A DNA stretch of 64,000 nt from the NCBI RefSeq assembly GCF_009866655.1, contig NZ_CP047420.1:434001-498000 (forward strand), in the 5' to 3' direction. Source of the DNA: Rathayibacter sp. VKM Ac-2804. Its GTDB lineage: Bacteria; Actinomycetota; Actinomycetes; Actinomycetales; Microbacteriaceae. Both the position numbers and the translations under genes were made by a program. Shown here one piece after another: positions 27,051-34,922 of the stretch; within the stretch, counting starts at the first letter, position 1, and the number at the start of each line of letters is the position of its first letter. Under the pieces are notes generated by a model, which saw nothing but the letters and a program-made list of their open reading frames with translations, searched no databases and had not been told where the DNA came from.

Positions 27051-27449
27051 TCAGCGGGCGAGGTACGCGCGCCAGCCGCCGAAGGCGGTGATGTCCTCCG
27101 CGCCGGCGAGTGCGATCGGCTCGACGAGGAAGCCGCTGACGAGCGAGCCGTCGGCGAGCGACACCGAGCCGATGGCCATCGGCTGCGGGAGCGCTGCGAC
27201 GAACGAGCCGAACGCCGCCTCGGTCAGCCGGTACACCTCCACCTCGAGCGCCGCGCCGCGCTCGGCGACCCGCACGACGCCGGGCTTGGGCGGCACGGTC
27301 GCCAGCGCGAACAGCCGGTAGTCGGCGCTCGTCGTCGTCGCCCCGACGAACTCCGCGTCGCGATCCGCGAGCTGGTGGTGCAGCGGCTGGTCGCGCAGGT
27401 GCGCGCCGGCGACGGCGAGGAGGACGGTGGTCGCAGCGGCGGTGCTCAT
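27051..27449 (-). CDS. Allophanate hydrolase C-terminal domain as a separate protein
   Basis: A 132-residue protein matching the C-terminal, gamma-glutamylcyclotransferase-like domain of AtzF/DUR1,2 allophanate hydrolase: VAGAHLRDQPLHHQL at the start, then VYRLTEAAFGSFVAALPQPMAIG and FGGWRAYL at the end. In known enzymes this domain handles the N-carboxycarbamate made by the amidase domain. Here it is its own gene, its ATG overlapping the amidase stop by 4 nt. The split looks natural because both parts are intact. Confidence 0.85.
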   Translation of the reverse strand: MSTAAATTVLLAVAGAHLRDQPLHHQLADRDAEFVGATTTSADYRLFALATVPPKPGVVRVAERGAALEVEVYRLTEAAFGSFVAALPQPMAIGSVSLADGSLVSGFLVEPIALAGAEDITAFGGWRAYLAR

Positions 27450-28711
27450 GAGCGGCTCCAGACGAGGTCGGCGAGCTGGTGGTCGGAGAAGGCGGGCCCG
27501 ATCAGCTGCACGCCGAACGGCAGCCCGTCGACGACTCCCGCGGGGTAGGCGACGGCCGCCAGGTCGAGCAGATTCGCGAAGTTGGTGAAGCGCCCGAGCC
27601 GCGAGTTGACGCCGATCGGGTCGGCCTCGACGGCCGCGAGCGTCGGGTGCTCGGTCGTCGTCGGGAGCAGCAGCGCGTCGATCCGCTCGAACACGGCGTC
27701 GGAGGCGACCCGCGCCCGGTCGAGCCGCTCCTGGTCCTGGAAGAGCCTCCAGGCCGGCAGCTCCCGCGACCGCGACACGATGCCGCCGACCACCGGGTCC
27801 ACCTCGTCGGGGTGCGCGTCGACGAACTCGCCGACCGCCGCGTAGCGCTCGGCCACGAACGCGCCGTCGTAGAGCATCCGCGCGGTCTCGAGGAACACCT
27901 CGATGTCGAGCTCGACCAGCGTCGCGCCCGCGTCGGCCCAGCGGGCGACCTCGGCGTCGAACGCCTCGGCCCACCCGGGCGCCAGCTCGCCGAGCTGCCC
28001 GGGCCGCGGGACGCCGATCCGCGGCGTCGACGCAAACGGGGCGGCGACTCCGCTGCGGCTGAGCGGATCGCGCGAGTCCGGCCCCGCCATCACGTCGAGC
28101 GCGCGCCGGGCGATCGCCGGATCCGGCGCCATCACCGTCACCACGTCGAGGCTCCGGCAGGCCGGCACGACCCCGGCCGCGCTGACCCAGCCCTTCGTCG
28201 GCTTGAGCCCGGCCAGCCCGTGGAACGCGGCCGGCACCCGGCCGGAGCCCGCGGTGTCCGTCCCGAGCGCGAAGTCCGCGCCGCCGAGCGCCACCGCGAC
28301 CGCGGACCCGGAGGACGAGCCGCCCGAGATGCGCGCCGGGTCGACCGCGTGCCGCACCGCGCCGTACGGGGAGCGGGTGCCGACCAGGCCGGTCGCGAAC
28401 TGGTCGAGGTTGGCCGAGCCGAGCACCACCGCGCCGGCCGCACGCAGCCGGGCCACCACGGTCGCGTCCTCGGCAGGGGCGTACGCGAACGCCGGGCAGG
28501 CCGCGGTCGTCTCCAGCCCCGCGACGTCGATGTTGCCCTTCACCGCGAACAGCAGCCCGGCGAGCGGGAGCGCCGGATCGACGGCCGCGAGCTCGGCCGC
28601 CACCTCCGCCTCGGGCCGCAGGGCGATGAACGCCTCGGGCCGGGCGGCCAGCCGCCGGTAGCGCTCGGCGACGTGCGCCGCGGGGTCCTGAAGCACGGGA
28701 TCGTCCATCAT
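27446..28711 (-). CDS. atzF: Allophanate hydrolase, amidase domain only
   Basis: A 421-residue amidase-signature protein: Lys in LFAVKGNIDVAGL, the cis-Ser in ISGGSSSGSAVAV and nucleophilic Ser in GTDTAGSGRVPAA. It removes ammonia from allophanate. AtzF proteins are usually about 600 residues with a fused C-terminal domain; this one stops after LADLVWSRS and the domain follows as an overlapping gene. The ATG in ATGA overlap with the carboxylase stop is chosen; a second ATG follows directly. It is the fourth gene of a five-gene minus-strand operon. Confidence 0.9.
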   Translation of the reverse strand: MMDDPVLQDPAAHVAERYRRLAARPEAFIALRPEAEVAAELAAVDPALPLAGLLFAVKGNIDVAGLETTAACPAFAYAPAEDATVVARLRAAGAVVLGSANLDQFATGLVGTRSPYGAVRHAVDPARISGGSSSGSAVAVALGGADFALGTDTAGSGRVPAAFHGLAGLKPTKGWVSAAGVVPACRSLDVVTVMAPDPAIARRALDVMAGPDSRDPLSRSGVAAPFASTPRIGVPRPGQLGELAPGWAEAFDAEVARWADAGATLVELDIEVFLETARMLYDGAFVAERYAAVGEFVDAHPDEVDPVVGGIVSRSRELPAWRLFQDQERLDRARVASDAVFERIDALLLPTTTEHPTLAAVEADPIGVNSRLGRFTNFANLLDLAAVAYPAGVVDGLPFGVQLIGPAFSDHQLADLVWSRS

Positions 28712-31700
28712 GCTGCGTCCTCTTCCTCGGCCGACTCGGCCCTCGTCTCCAGCACCACGAGCACCGTGCCCGCGGCCACGTGCGCCCCGACCTCGGCGAC
28801 CACGGCGACCACGCGCCCGGCCGCCGGGGCCGTCACGGGCGCCTCCATCTTCATCGCCTCGAGGGCGACCAGCGTCTGCCCGGCCGCGACCGCGTCGCCC
28901 ACGGCGACGTCGATCCGGAACACGGTCGCCACGAACGGCGCCTCGACGCCCTCGCAGCCGTCCGGGATCTCCACCGCGGAGGACGCGGGCGGCGCGGGCA
29001 CCGCCTCCACCCGGTCGAACTCGCCCGACGCCTCCCAGGCGGCGCGCTCGGCGCCGAAGGCCCCGGCCTGCACCGCGCGGAAGTCCGCGATCGACTCCGC
29101 GTTCTCCGCGAGGAACTCCTGGTACTCCGCGAGCCCGAACTCGCCCTCCTCGATCCGCAGCGGCAGCCGCCCCGCGGCCATCTCGGAGCGCAGCTCGAGC
29201 AGCTCCTCCGGCTCCACCGGGTACCAGCGGATGCGGTCGAAGAACCGCAGCAGCCAGGGCACGCCGGTCTCGAAGGCCCCGGCCTGGTGGTGCGTCGACC
29301 AGATCGGCACCGTGCGGCCGACGAACTGGTAGCCGCCCGGCCCCTCCATCCCGTAGATGCAGAGGTAGGCGCCGCCGATGCCGACGGCGTTCTGCGGCGT
29401 CCAGGTGCGCGCCGGGTTGTACTTGGTCGTCACCAGGCGGTGCCGCGGGTCGAGCGGAGTCGCGACCGGTGCGCCGAGGTAGACGTCGCCGAGACCGAGC
29501 ACCAGGTACTCGGCCTCGAACACCGTGCGGTAGACCTCGTCGACGCTGTCCAGGCCGTTGATCCGGCGGATGAACTCGATGTTCCACGGGCACCAGGGCG
29601 CGTCGTCGCGGACGCCCGCCATGTAGCGGCGGATCGCCTCGCGCGTCGACGGGTCGTCCCACGCCAGCGGCAGATGCACGGTGCGACTCGGCACGCGCAG
29701 GTCGGCCGTCGCGGGCAGCAGCGCCTCGGCCGCGAGCACCGCCTCGGCGACCGCGTCGGTCGAGGTCGTCCGCGGGTCGAAGTGCACCTGCAGCGAGCGG
29801 ATGCCCGGCGTCAGCTCGATCACGCCGGGCAGCGCCGCCTTCTCGAGCGTCTCGGCGATCGCGTGCACGCGCATCCGCGAGGCGAGGTCGAGGATCGTCT
29901 CGCCGATCTCGACGAGCAGGTTCGCGTCGCCGCTGCGGCGCAGCACCAGCGACGGGTCGCCGTCGTGCGCGGGCCGGCGGTGCAGCACGCCCTGGTCCTC
30001 GACGGCCGCGCGGCCGGCCGCGGGCTCGTCGAGCGGAGCGTCGAGCAGCCCGGTCGCCTGCGCCGCGGTGACCGGCACGAAGCGCACCGTGTCGCCGGGG
30101 CGGAGCTGCCCGAGCCGCCAGAGGTGCCCGGTCGCAACGCTCGCCGGGCAGGTGAAGCCGCCGAGGCTCGGGCCGTCGGGGCCGAGCAGGATCGGCAGGT
30201 CGCCGGTGTAGTCGACGGCGCCGACCGCGTACGGGGTGTCGTGGATGTTCGAGGGGTGCAGCCCCGCCTCGCCGCCGTCCTCGCGGGCCCAGTGCGGCTT
30301 CGGGCCGAGCAGGCGGACGCCGGTGCGCGCCGAGTTGAAGTGCACCTCCCAGTCGGTCGCGTAGAAGACGGCCATGTCGTCCTCGGTGAAGAACTCCGGA
30401 GCGGCGTGCGGGCCCTCGAGCGCGGCGAGCGTCCAGGCGTGCGGGAACGCGGGGCGCTCCGCGGCCGGGACGACCGCCACGGCGTTCGGAGTGCTCGGCG
30501 TCCGCAGCCCGAGCACGTCGCCCGGGGCGAGCGCCCGCCCCGCGTGCCCCCCGATCGCGCCGAGGTCGAAGGTGCTGGCCGAGCCGAGCACGAGCGGGAT
30601 GTCGAGCCCGCCCTCGACGAGCAGATACATCCGCATGCCGCTCTCGGCCGTGCCGATCGCGAGCACGCCGCCGGCCGGCACCGCGACCGGCTCCCACGGC
30701 GCGATCGGCGCGCCGTCGAGCCTGACGGGCGCGGGAGCCCCGGTCAGCACCACGCGGGTCGCCGTGTGGAAGCGCAGCGTCGGCCCGGTCATCGTGATCT
30801 CGAGGCCCGGTGCGTCCTCGGGGTTGCCGAGCGCCGTGTTGCCGAGCCGGAACGAGAGCGGATCCATCGGCCCCGACGGCGGCACGCCGACCGGCCAGTA
30901 GCCCAGGCGCCCGGTGGCGTCCTGCACGGTCGTGAGCATCCCGCCCTTCAGTACCTCGACCCGCGGACTCGCGTCGCGCAGCCCGTCGAGGGTCGCGGTG
31001 GAGTGCTCGGCCGCGAGCACCGACGGCTCGGCCGCGATCGCCCGCAGCAGACCGACGTTGGTCGCGATGCCGTCGACGCGGGTGGCGGCGAGCGCCCGGC
31101 CGAGCGCGGCCCAGGCCTCCTCGCGGGTGCCGCCGCTGACGATCACCTTCGCGAGCAGGGGGTCGTAGGAGGTGGACACCTCGCTGCCGGGGCGGATCCA
31201 GCCGTCGACGCGGACGTCGTCGGGGAAGGACAGCCCCGTGATGGTGCCCGAGCTCGGCGCGTTACCCAGGTCCGGGTTCTCCGCGTAGACCCGCGCCTCG
31301 ACCGCGGCGCCGCTCGGCTCCGGGACCGCGTCGAGGAACGCCGTCTCGCCCTGCGCCAGCAGCAGCATCCACTCGACCAGGTCGATGCCGTAGCGCGACT
31401 CCGTCACCGGGTGCTCGACCTGGAGCCGGGTGTTCACCTCGAGGAACGCCGCCTCCCGCCGAACCGGGTCGTAGATGTACTCGACGGTGCCCGCGCTGCG
31501 GTAGCCGGCCTCGGCGCAGAGCCGGCGCGACGCCTCCGCGATGCGCTCGCGCACGGCGTCCGGCAGATCCGGGGCCGGGCTCTCCTCGACCACCTTCTGG
31601 TTGCGGCGCTGCAGCGAGCAGTCGCGGTCGCCGAGCGAGACGACGCGGCCGGCGCCGTCGCCGAAGACCTGCACCTCGACGTGCCGGGCGCGCTCGACCA

Positions 31701-32304
31701 GCCGCTCCAGGAACACGCCGGCGGAGGAGAAGCCGGCCTCGGCCAGGCGCCGCACCTCGCGCCAGGCGGCGCGCAGCTCGGCCTCGTCGCGGCAGGCGCG
31801 CATGCCGATGCCGCCGCCGCCCGCCGTCGCCTTGAGCATCACCGGGTAGCCGATCCGGTCGGCCTCGCGGGCCGCGTGGTCGGCGTCGTCGAGCAGCCCG
31901 GTGCCGGCCAGCAGCGGCACGCCCGCGCGCTCGGCGGCGTCGCGCGCCGTGTGCTTGGCGCCGAACACCTCCAGCTGCTCGGGCGTCGGGCCGACGAAGA
32001 CGATCCCGGCCGCCGCGCAGGCGCGCGCGAACTCGGCGTTCTCGCTGAGGAAGCCGTAGCCCGGGTGGATCGCGCCGGCGCCGGTCCGCGCGGCGGCCTC
32101 GAGGATCCGGTCGATCCGCAGGTAGCTGTCCGCCGCGGGGGCCGGGCCCAGCCGCACCGCCTCGTCGGCCAGCGCGACGTGCGCGGCGCCGAGGTCGGCG
32201 TCGGAGTAGACCGCGACGGTGCGCAGGCCCATCGCCTTCGCGGTGCGGAGGATGCGGACCGCGATCTCGCCGCGGTTGGCGACGAGGAGGGTGTCGAAGG
32301 TCAT
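28708..32304 (-). CDS. Biotin-dependent guanidine/urea carboxylase
   Basis: A 1198-residue multidomain enzyme: biotin carboxylase (LLVANRGEIAVRI, ATP-grasp KATAGGGGIGM, FLEVNTRLQVEHPVTE) over residues 1-450; the KipA/KipI-like carboxyltransferase halves in the middle (GPMDPLSFRLGN, GYQFVGRTVPIW); and a C-terminal biotinyl domain with VALEAMKMEA, Lys near 1152. Urea carboxylases make allophanate. Homologues encoded with two DUF1989 proteins, as here, have been shown to prefer guanidine, giving carboxyguanidine. Overlaps both neighbours by 4 nt. Guanidine is inferred from context. Confidence 0.88.
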   Translation of the reverse strand: MTFDTLLVANRGEIAVRILRTAKAMGLRTVAVYSDADLGAAHVALADEAVRLGPAPAADSYLRIDRILEAAARTGAGAIHPGYGFLSENAEFARACAAAGIVFVGPTPEQLEVFGAKHTARDAAERAGVPLLAGTGLLDDADHAAREADRIGYPVMLKATAGGGGIGMRACRDEAELRAAWREVRRLAEAGFSSAGVFLERLVERARHVEVQVFGDGAGRVVSLGDRDCSLQRRNQKVVEESPAPDLPDAVRERIAEASRRLCAEAGYRSAGTVEYIYDPVRREAAFLEVNTRLQVEHPVTESRYGIDLVEWMLLLAQGETAFLDAVPEPSGAAVEARVYAENPDLGNAPSSGTITGLSFPDDVRVDGWIRPGSEVSTSYDPLLAKVIVSGGTREEAWAALGRALAATRVDGIATNVGLLRAIAAEPSVLAAEHSTATLDGLRDASPRVEVLKGGMLTTVQDATGRLGYWPVGVPPSGPMDPLSFRLGNTALGNPEDAPGLEITMTGPTLRFHTATRVVLTGAPAPVRLDGAPIAPWEPVAVPAGGVLAIGTAESGMRMYLLVEGGLDIPLVLGSASTFDLGAIGGHAGRALAPGDVLGLRTPSTPNAVAVVPAAERPAFPHAWTLAALEGPHAAPEFFTEDDMAVFYATDWEVHFNSARTGVRLLGPKPHWAREDGGEAGLHPSNIHDTPYAVGAVDYTGDLPILLGPDGPSLGGFTCPASVATGHLWRLGQLRPGDTVRFVPVTAAQATGLLDAPLDEPAAGRAAVEDQGVLHRRPAHDGDPSLVLRRSGDANLLVEIGETILDLASRMRVHAIAETLEKAALPGVIELTPGIRSLQVHFDPRTTSTDAVAEAVLAAEALLPATADLRVPSRTVHLPLAWDDPSTREAIRRYMAGVRDDAPWCPWNIEFIRRINGLDSVDEVYRTVFEAEYLVLGLGDVYLGAPVATPLDPRHRLVTTKYNPARTWTPQNAVGIGGAYLCIYGMEGPGGYQFVGRTVPIWSTHHQAGAFETGVPWLLRFFDRIRWYPVEPEELLELRSEMAAGRLPLRIEEGEFGLAEYQEFLAENAESIADFRAVQAGAFGAERAAWEASGEFDRVEAVPAPPASSAVEIPDGCEGVEAPFVATVFRIDVAVGDAVAAGQTLVALEAMKMEAPVTAPAAGRVVAVVAEVGAHVAAGTVLVVLETRAESAEEEDAA

Positions 32305-32972
32305 GCGGTCGCGCCCGCCCCGCTGTGCACGATCATCTCCGCGCGCGACGGGTCGAAGCCGTTGCACGGGTTGTTGATCTGCGGGCAGTTCGAGACGACG
32401 ACGAGGGTGTCCCGCTCGGCCCGCAGCACGACGCTGAGGCCGGGGGAGGAGATCCCGTCGACGATCCCGAGCGCGCCGTCCGGGTCGACCGGGACGTTCA
32501 TGAACCAGTTCACGTTCGAGACCTGGTCGCGCTTGCCCATCCCGTGCCGGGAGAGCTCGGCGACGAAGTTCTCGGCGCAGGCGTGCTGCGCCGTGGTGTG
32601 GAAGCCGTAGCGGAGCGCGTTGCTCTCCTTCGAGCAGGCGCCGCCGAGGGTGTCGTGGCGCTCGACGTCGGTCGCTACCACGCTCAGCAGCGGGCGGTGC
32701 TCGGCGTCGCGCAGCACCGAGCCGGTGACGAGGTACACCGTCGCCTGCGCCTGCAGCGTCGCGGCGGCGGAGTAGGCGGTGCGGTCCTCCGCGTCGTAGG
32801 CGAGGAAGTCGACGGCCTGGTTGCCGTCGACGTCGACGATGGTGAGGTACTCGCCGCGCTTCAGGAGGCGGGACCAGGGCGCGCGGGCGGCGACGGTCTC
32901 GCGGTGGGTCTCGGTGCCGTAGCTGCTGCTCGGGCTCGTGCCGGTGCTCGTGTCGGTGCCGGTGGTGCTCAT
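32301..32972 (-). CDS. DUF1989 protein 1 (UAAP1; putative carboxyguanidine deiminase subunit)
   Basis: A 223-residue DUF1989 protein: YLTIVDVDGNQAVDFLAYDA near the start, GGACSKESNALRYGF in the middle, and NWFMNVPVDPDG plus NCPQINNPCNGFDPS near the end, where Cys residues are conserved. Long called urea-carboxylase-associated protein 1; published biochemistry assigns the UAAP1/UAAP2 pair to carboxyguanidine deiminase (CgdA/CgdB), producing allophanate and ammonia. The start overlaps the second DUF1989 gene. Confidence 0.82.
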   Translation of the reverse strand: MSTTGTDTSTGTSPSSSYGTETHRETVAARAPWSRLLKRGEYLTIVDVDGNQAVDFLAYDAEDRTAYSAAATLQAQATVYLVTGSVLRDAEHRPLLSVVATDVERHDTLGGACSKESNALRYGFHTTAQHACAENFVAELSRHGMGKRDQVSNVNWFMNVPVDPDGALGIVDGISSPGLSVVLRAERDTLVVVSNCPQINNPCNGFDPSRAEMIVHSGAGATA

Positions 32973-33778
32973 GCGATGCCCCTCGCGCTCAGGTACTCGT
33001 CCGTCTGGAGGAAGGCGCGGCGGCCCTCCGGGGTGGCGTCGCGCTCGTCGGCGCTCGCCTGCTCGCCCGCCCAGGCGTGCACGTCGACCGCGCCGACCGT
33101 GAACTCCGGTCGCGGGTCGAGCGGATGCGCGGTGTTCGCCAGCAGGACGATCGCCGGCATCTCCAGCCGCAGCGTCACCGAGCGGCCGGGGCCGGCGCCG
33201 CCGAGCCACTCCGGGCTGCCGTCCTCGCGGATCCGCACGCCCTGGAAGTACGAGACGCTCGGCGGCAGATCGCCCCGGCCCAGCCCGTGCTTGGCGGCGC
33301 CGAGCAGCAGCAGCTCGCGCCCGGCCGGCGACGGGCCCTGCGGTGCACCGTCGCCGTAGCGCTCGACGTTCCGCGCCAGCGCGGTCGTGCCGTAGATCGT
33401 GTCGTGGCGGCCGGAGTCGTCGGCGACGACGCTCGCGAGCACCCGGCCCTGGTCGCTGAGCAGCAGCTGGCCGGCGCCCGTGTAGACCTGCCACTGCACC
33501 TTGACGGTGTCCGCGACGTTCAGCCGCTCGTGCGGCTCCAGCGCGTTGTAGACCAGCAGCGAGACGCAGGCGTCGCCCGTGACGTCGGTCAGGCGGAGGC
33601 GCGTCCCGCGGGCGAGGACGCGGTGGCCGTAGCCGCCGCCCTCGATCCGCTCCGACCAGCGCAGGTCGTCGGGGGAGACGTCCGCCGGCGGCGCGGGGCG
33701 CGTGCTCGCGGCCGCCGCCTCCTGGGCGCGGGCGTGCTCGCGCGCACCCGCCGTGGTCGAGGTGCCTGATGTCGTCAT
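32969..33778 (-). CDS. DUF1989 protein 2 (UAAP2; putative carboxyguanidine deiminase subunit)
   Basis: A 269-residue DUF1989 protein, first of the operon. Core segments: RLRLTDVTGDACVSLLVYNA, GRHDTIYGTTALARNVERYG and PSVSYFQGVRIREDG. The N-terminal 45 residues are Ala/Thr-rich and longer than needed for the domain; the chosen ATG follows GGAGCAGG. The promoter region upstream carries a TetR-type operator and a TTGACT -35 on the minus strand (33838-33843). Confidence 0.8.
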   Translation of the reverse strand: MTTSGTSTTAGAREHARAQEAAAASTRPAPPADVSPDDLRWSERIEGGGYGHRVLARGTRLRLTDVTGDACVSLLVYNALEPHERLNVADTVKVQWQVYTGAGQLLLSDQGRVLASVVADDSGRHDTIYGTTALARNVERYGDGAPQGPSPAGRELLLLGAAKHGLGRGDLPPSVSYFQGVRIREDGSPEWLGGAGPGRSVTLRLEMPAIVLLANTAHPLDPRPEFTVGAVDVHAWAGEQASADERDATPEGRRAFLQTDEYLSARGIA

Positions 33779-33817
33779 GCTGCGCCTGCTCCGTCTGCTG
33801 GTCCGGTCGCTGCCGGG

Positions 33818-33838
33818 GTTTCTATCGCTCGACAGGAA
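33818..33838. promoter_or_regulatory. Candidate TetR operator A, before the carboxylase operon
   Basis: GTTTCTATCG followed by CT and CGACAGGAA: an imperfect inverted repeat abutting the minus-strand TTGACT -35 box. It matches operator B, read on the other strand, over GTTTCTATCG and the TGAxAG half, which is strong evidence for a shared binding protein. Confidence 0.65.
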
Positions 33839-33960
33839 GTCAACCGCGCCCCCGTGTCGCCCCCGTGACCCCGACGTTGCGATCGTGTTTCGCGCGCGTC
33901 CTGCTCGCCCACCCGCCCCCGTCCGCCCGCCCGGGCCCCTCGCCCACCCGCCCACTCCTC

Positions 33961-33998
33961 AAAAGTTGCGGTAGTCGCGCGCCACTACCGCAACTTTT
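33961..33998. repeat. Palindromic repeat, family A copy 3
   Basis: Perfect 15-bp arms AAAAGTTGCGGTAGT (33961-33975) and ACTACCGCAACTTTT (33984-33998). Read on the minus strand it matches copy 1 almost base for base, including loop GGCGCGCG and both flanks, so it is in reverse orientation. It ends 42 bp before tetR. Confidence 0.92.
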
Positions 33999-34040
33999 GG
34001 AGAGTCGGCGGGGCTCGACGGCGCTGATACGGTCGAGCGC

Positions 34041-34691
34041 ATGGCCAGCGCACCCCCCGGACGGCCGCGCGCCTCCGGGGCGTCGCTCACCGGGCTGGGC
34101 ACGCGGGCGGACATCCTCGCGGCGAGCGCGGCGCTCTTCTGCACGGAGGGCTTCGGCGGCACCAGCACGCACGCCATCGCGGCGGCGGCCGGCATCCGCC
34201 AGGCCTCGCTCTACCACCACTTCGGCGGCAAGCACGCGGTGCTGCTCGAGCTGCTGCTCGGCACGGTGCAGCCCTCGCTCGACGCCGCCGCCGTGCTGCT
34301 CCCCCGCGACGAGCCGCCGGCCGCGCGCCTCTGGGCGCTCTGCGTCTCCGACGCCCGCCTGCTCGCGGCCGGCGAGCACAACGTCGGCGCGCTCTACCTG
34401 CTGCCCGAGCTCGGCGACGAGCGCTTCGCCGAGTTCCGCGACCGCCGCTCCGAGCTGGAGACCGCCTACCGCACCCTCGTCGCGGCCTGCGGCGCCGCCG
34501 ATCCCGCGACCGGCGCCTCCCTCGTCCTCGCCCTGGTCGAGAACGTCATCCTCCAGCGCCGCCGCCAGCCCGCCGAGCCGCGCACCTCGCCCGAGGCGGT
34601 CGCCCTCGCGGCCCTCCGCGTCCTCGACCTCCCGCGCCCCGCCGTCGCCGAGGCGCTCGCCGCGGGCCCGGCCCTGCTCGCCCGAGTCTGA
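34041..34691 (+). CDS. TetR-family regulator of the guanidine/urea module
   Basis: A 216-residue protein with an N-terminal TetR helix-turn-helix (RADILAASAALFCTEGFGG, HAIAAAAGIRQASLYHHFGG) and an all-helical ligand domain. It lies between the carboxylase operon and the symporter gene, each preceded by a copy of the same palindrome, so it probably represses both and responds to guanidine, urea or a derivative. It is flanked by inverted family A repeats. The first 20 residues before the HTH are Pro/Ala/Gly-rich. Confidence 0.88.
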   Translation: MASAPPGRPRASGASLTGLGTRADILAASAALFCTEGFGGTSTHAIAAAAGIRQASLYHHFGGKHAVLLELLLGTVQPSLDAAAVLLPRDEPPAARLWALCVSDARLLAAGEHNVGALYLLPELGDERFAEFRDRRSELETAYRTLVAACGAADPATGASLVLALVENVILQRRRQPAEPRTSPEAVALAALRVLDLPRPAVAEALAAGPALLARV

Positions 34692-34742
34692 CCCCGCGTC
34701 CGCCCCGCCCGCCGAGCCTGCCGAGCCCCCGCCCATCATCCA

Positions 34743-34778
34743 AAAGTTGCGGTAGTCGCGGCCGACTACCGCAACTTT
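34743..34778. repeat. Palindromic repeat, family A copy 4
   Basis: Perfect 16-bp arms (34743-34758 and 34763-34778) around a 4-nt loop CGGC, 51 bp after the tetR stop. With copy 3 it forms an inverted pair that brackets tetR. Confidence 0.92.
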
Positions 34779-34866
34779 CGCGTTCTCGTCGAGGGGGCCG
34801 CGCGCCGGAGTTAACAGGATCGACCCACGCCCGAAAAGAACCGCGACCGAGCGCGCGGCAGGATCC

Positions 34867-34890
34867 GTGTCTATCAACCGATAGAAACAC
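34867..34890. promoter_or_regulatory. Candidate TetR operator B, before the symporter gene
   Basis: A 24-bp palindrome: GTGTCTATC, AACC, GATAGAAACAC. The minus-strand reading GTTTCTATCGGTTGATAG aligns with operator A. It ends 32 bp before the symporter start, where a repressor would block transcription. Confidence 0.65.
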
Positions 34891-34922
34891 CCCGCCGCAC
34901 CACCCAGCAGCTCGGAGCACGC

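Noticed and set aside
33779..33960. Guanidine-I (ykkC) riboswitch upstream of the carboxylase operon
   Set aside because: No conserved ykkC pairing or signature segments could be found on the minus strand; only a TetR-type palindrome and a -35 box are visible.
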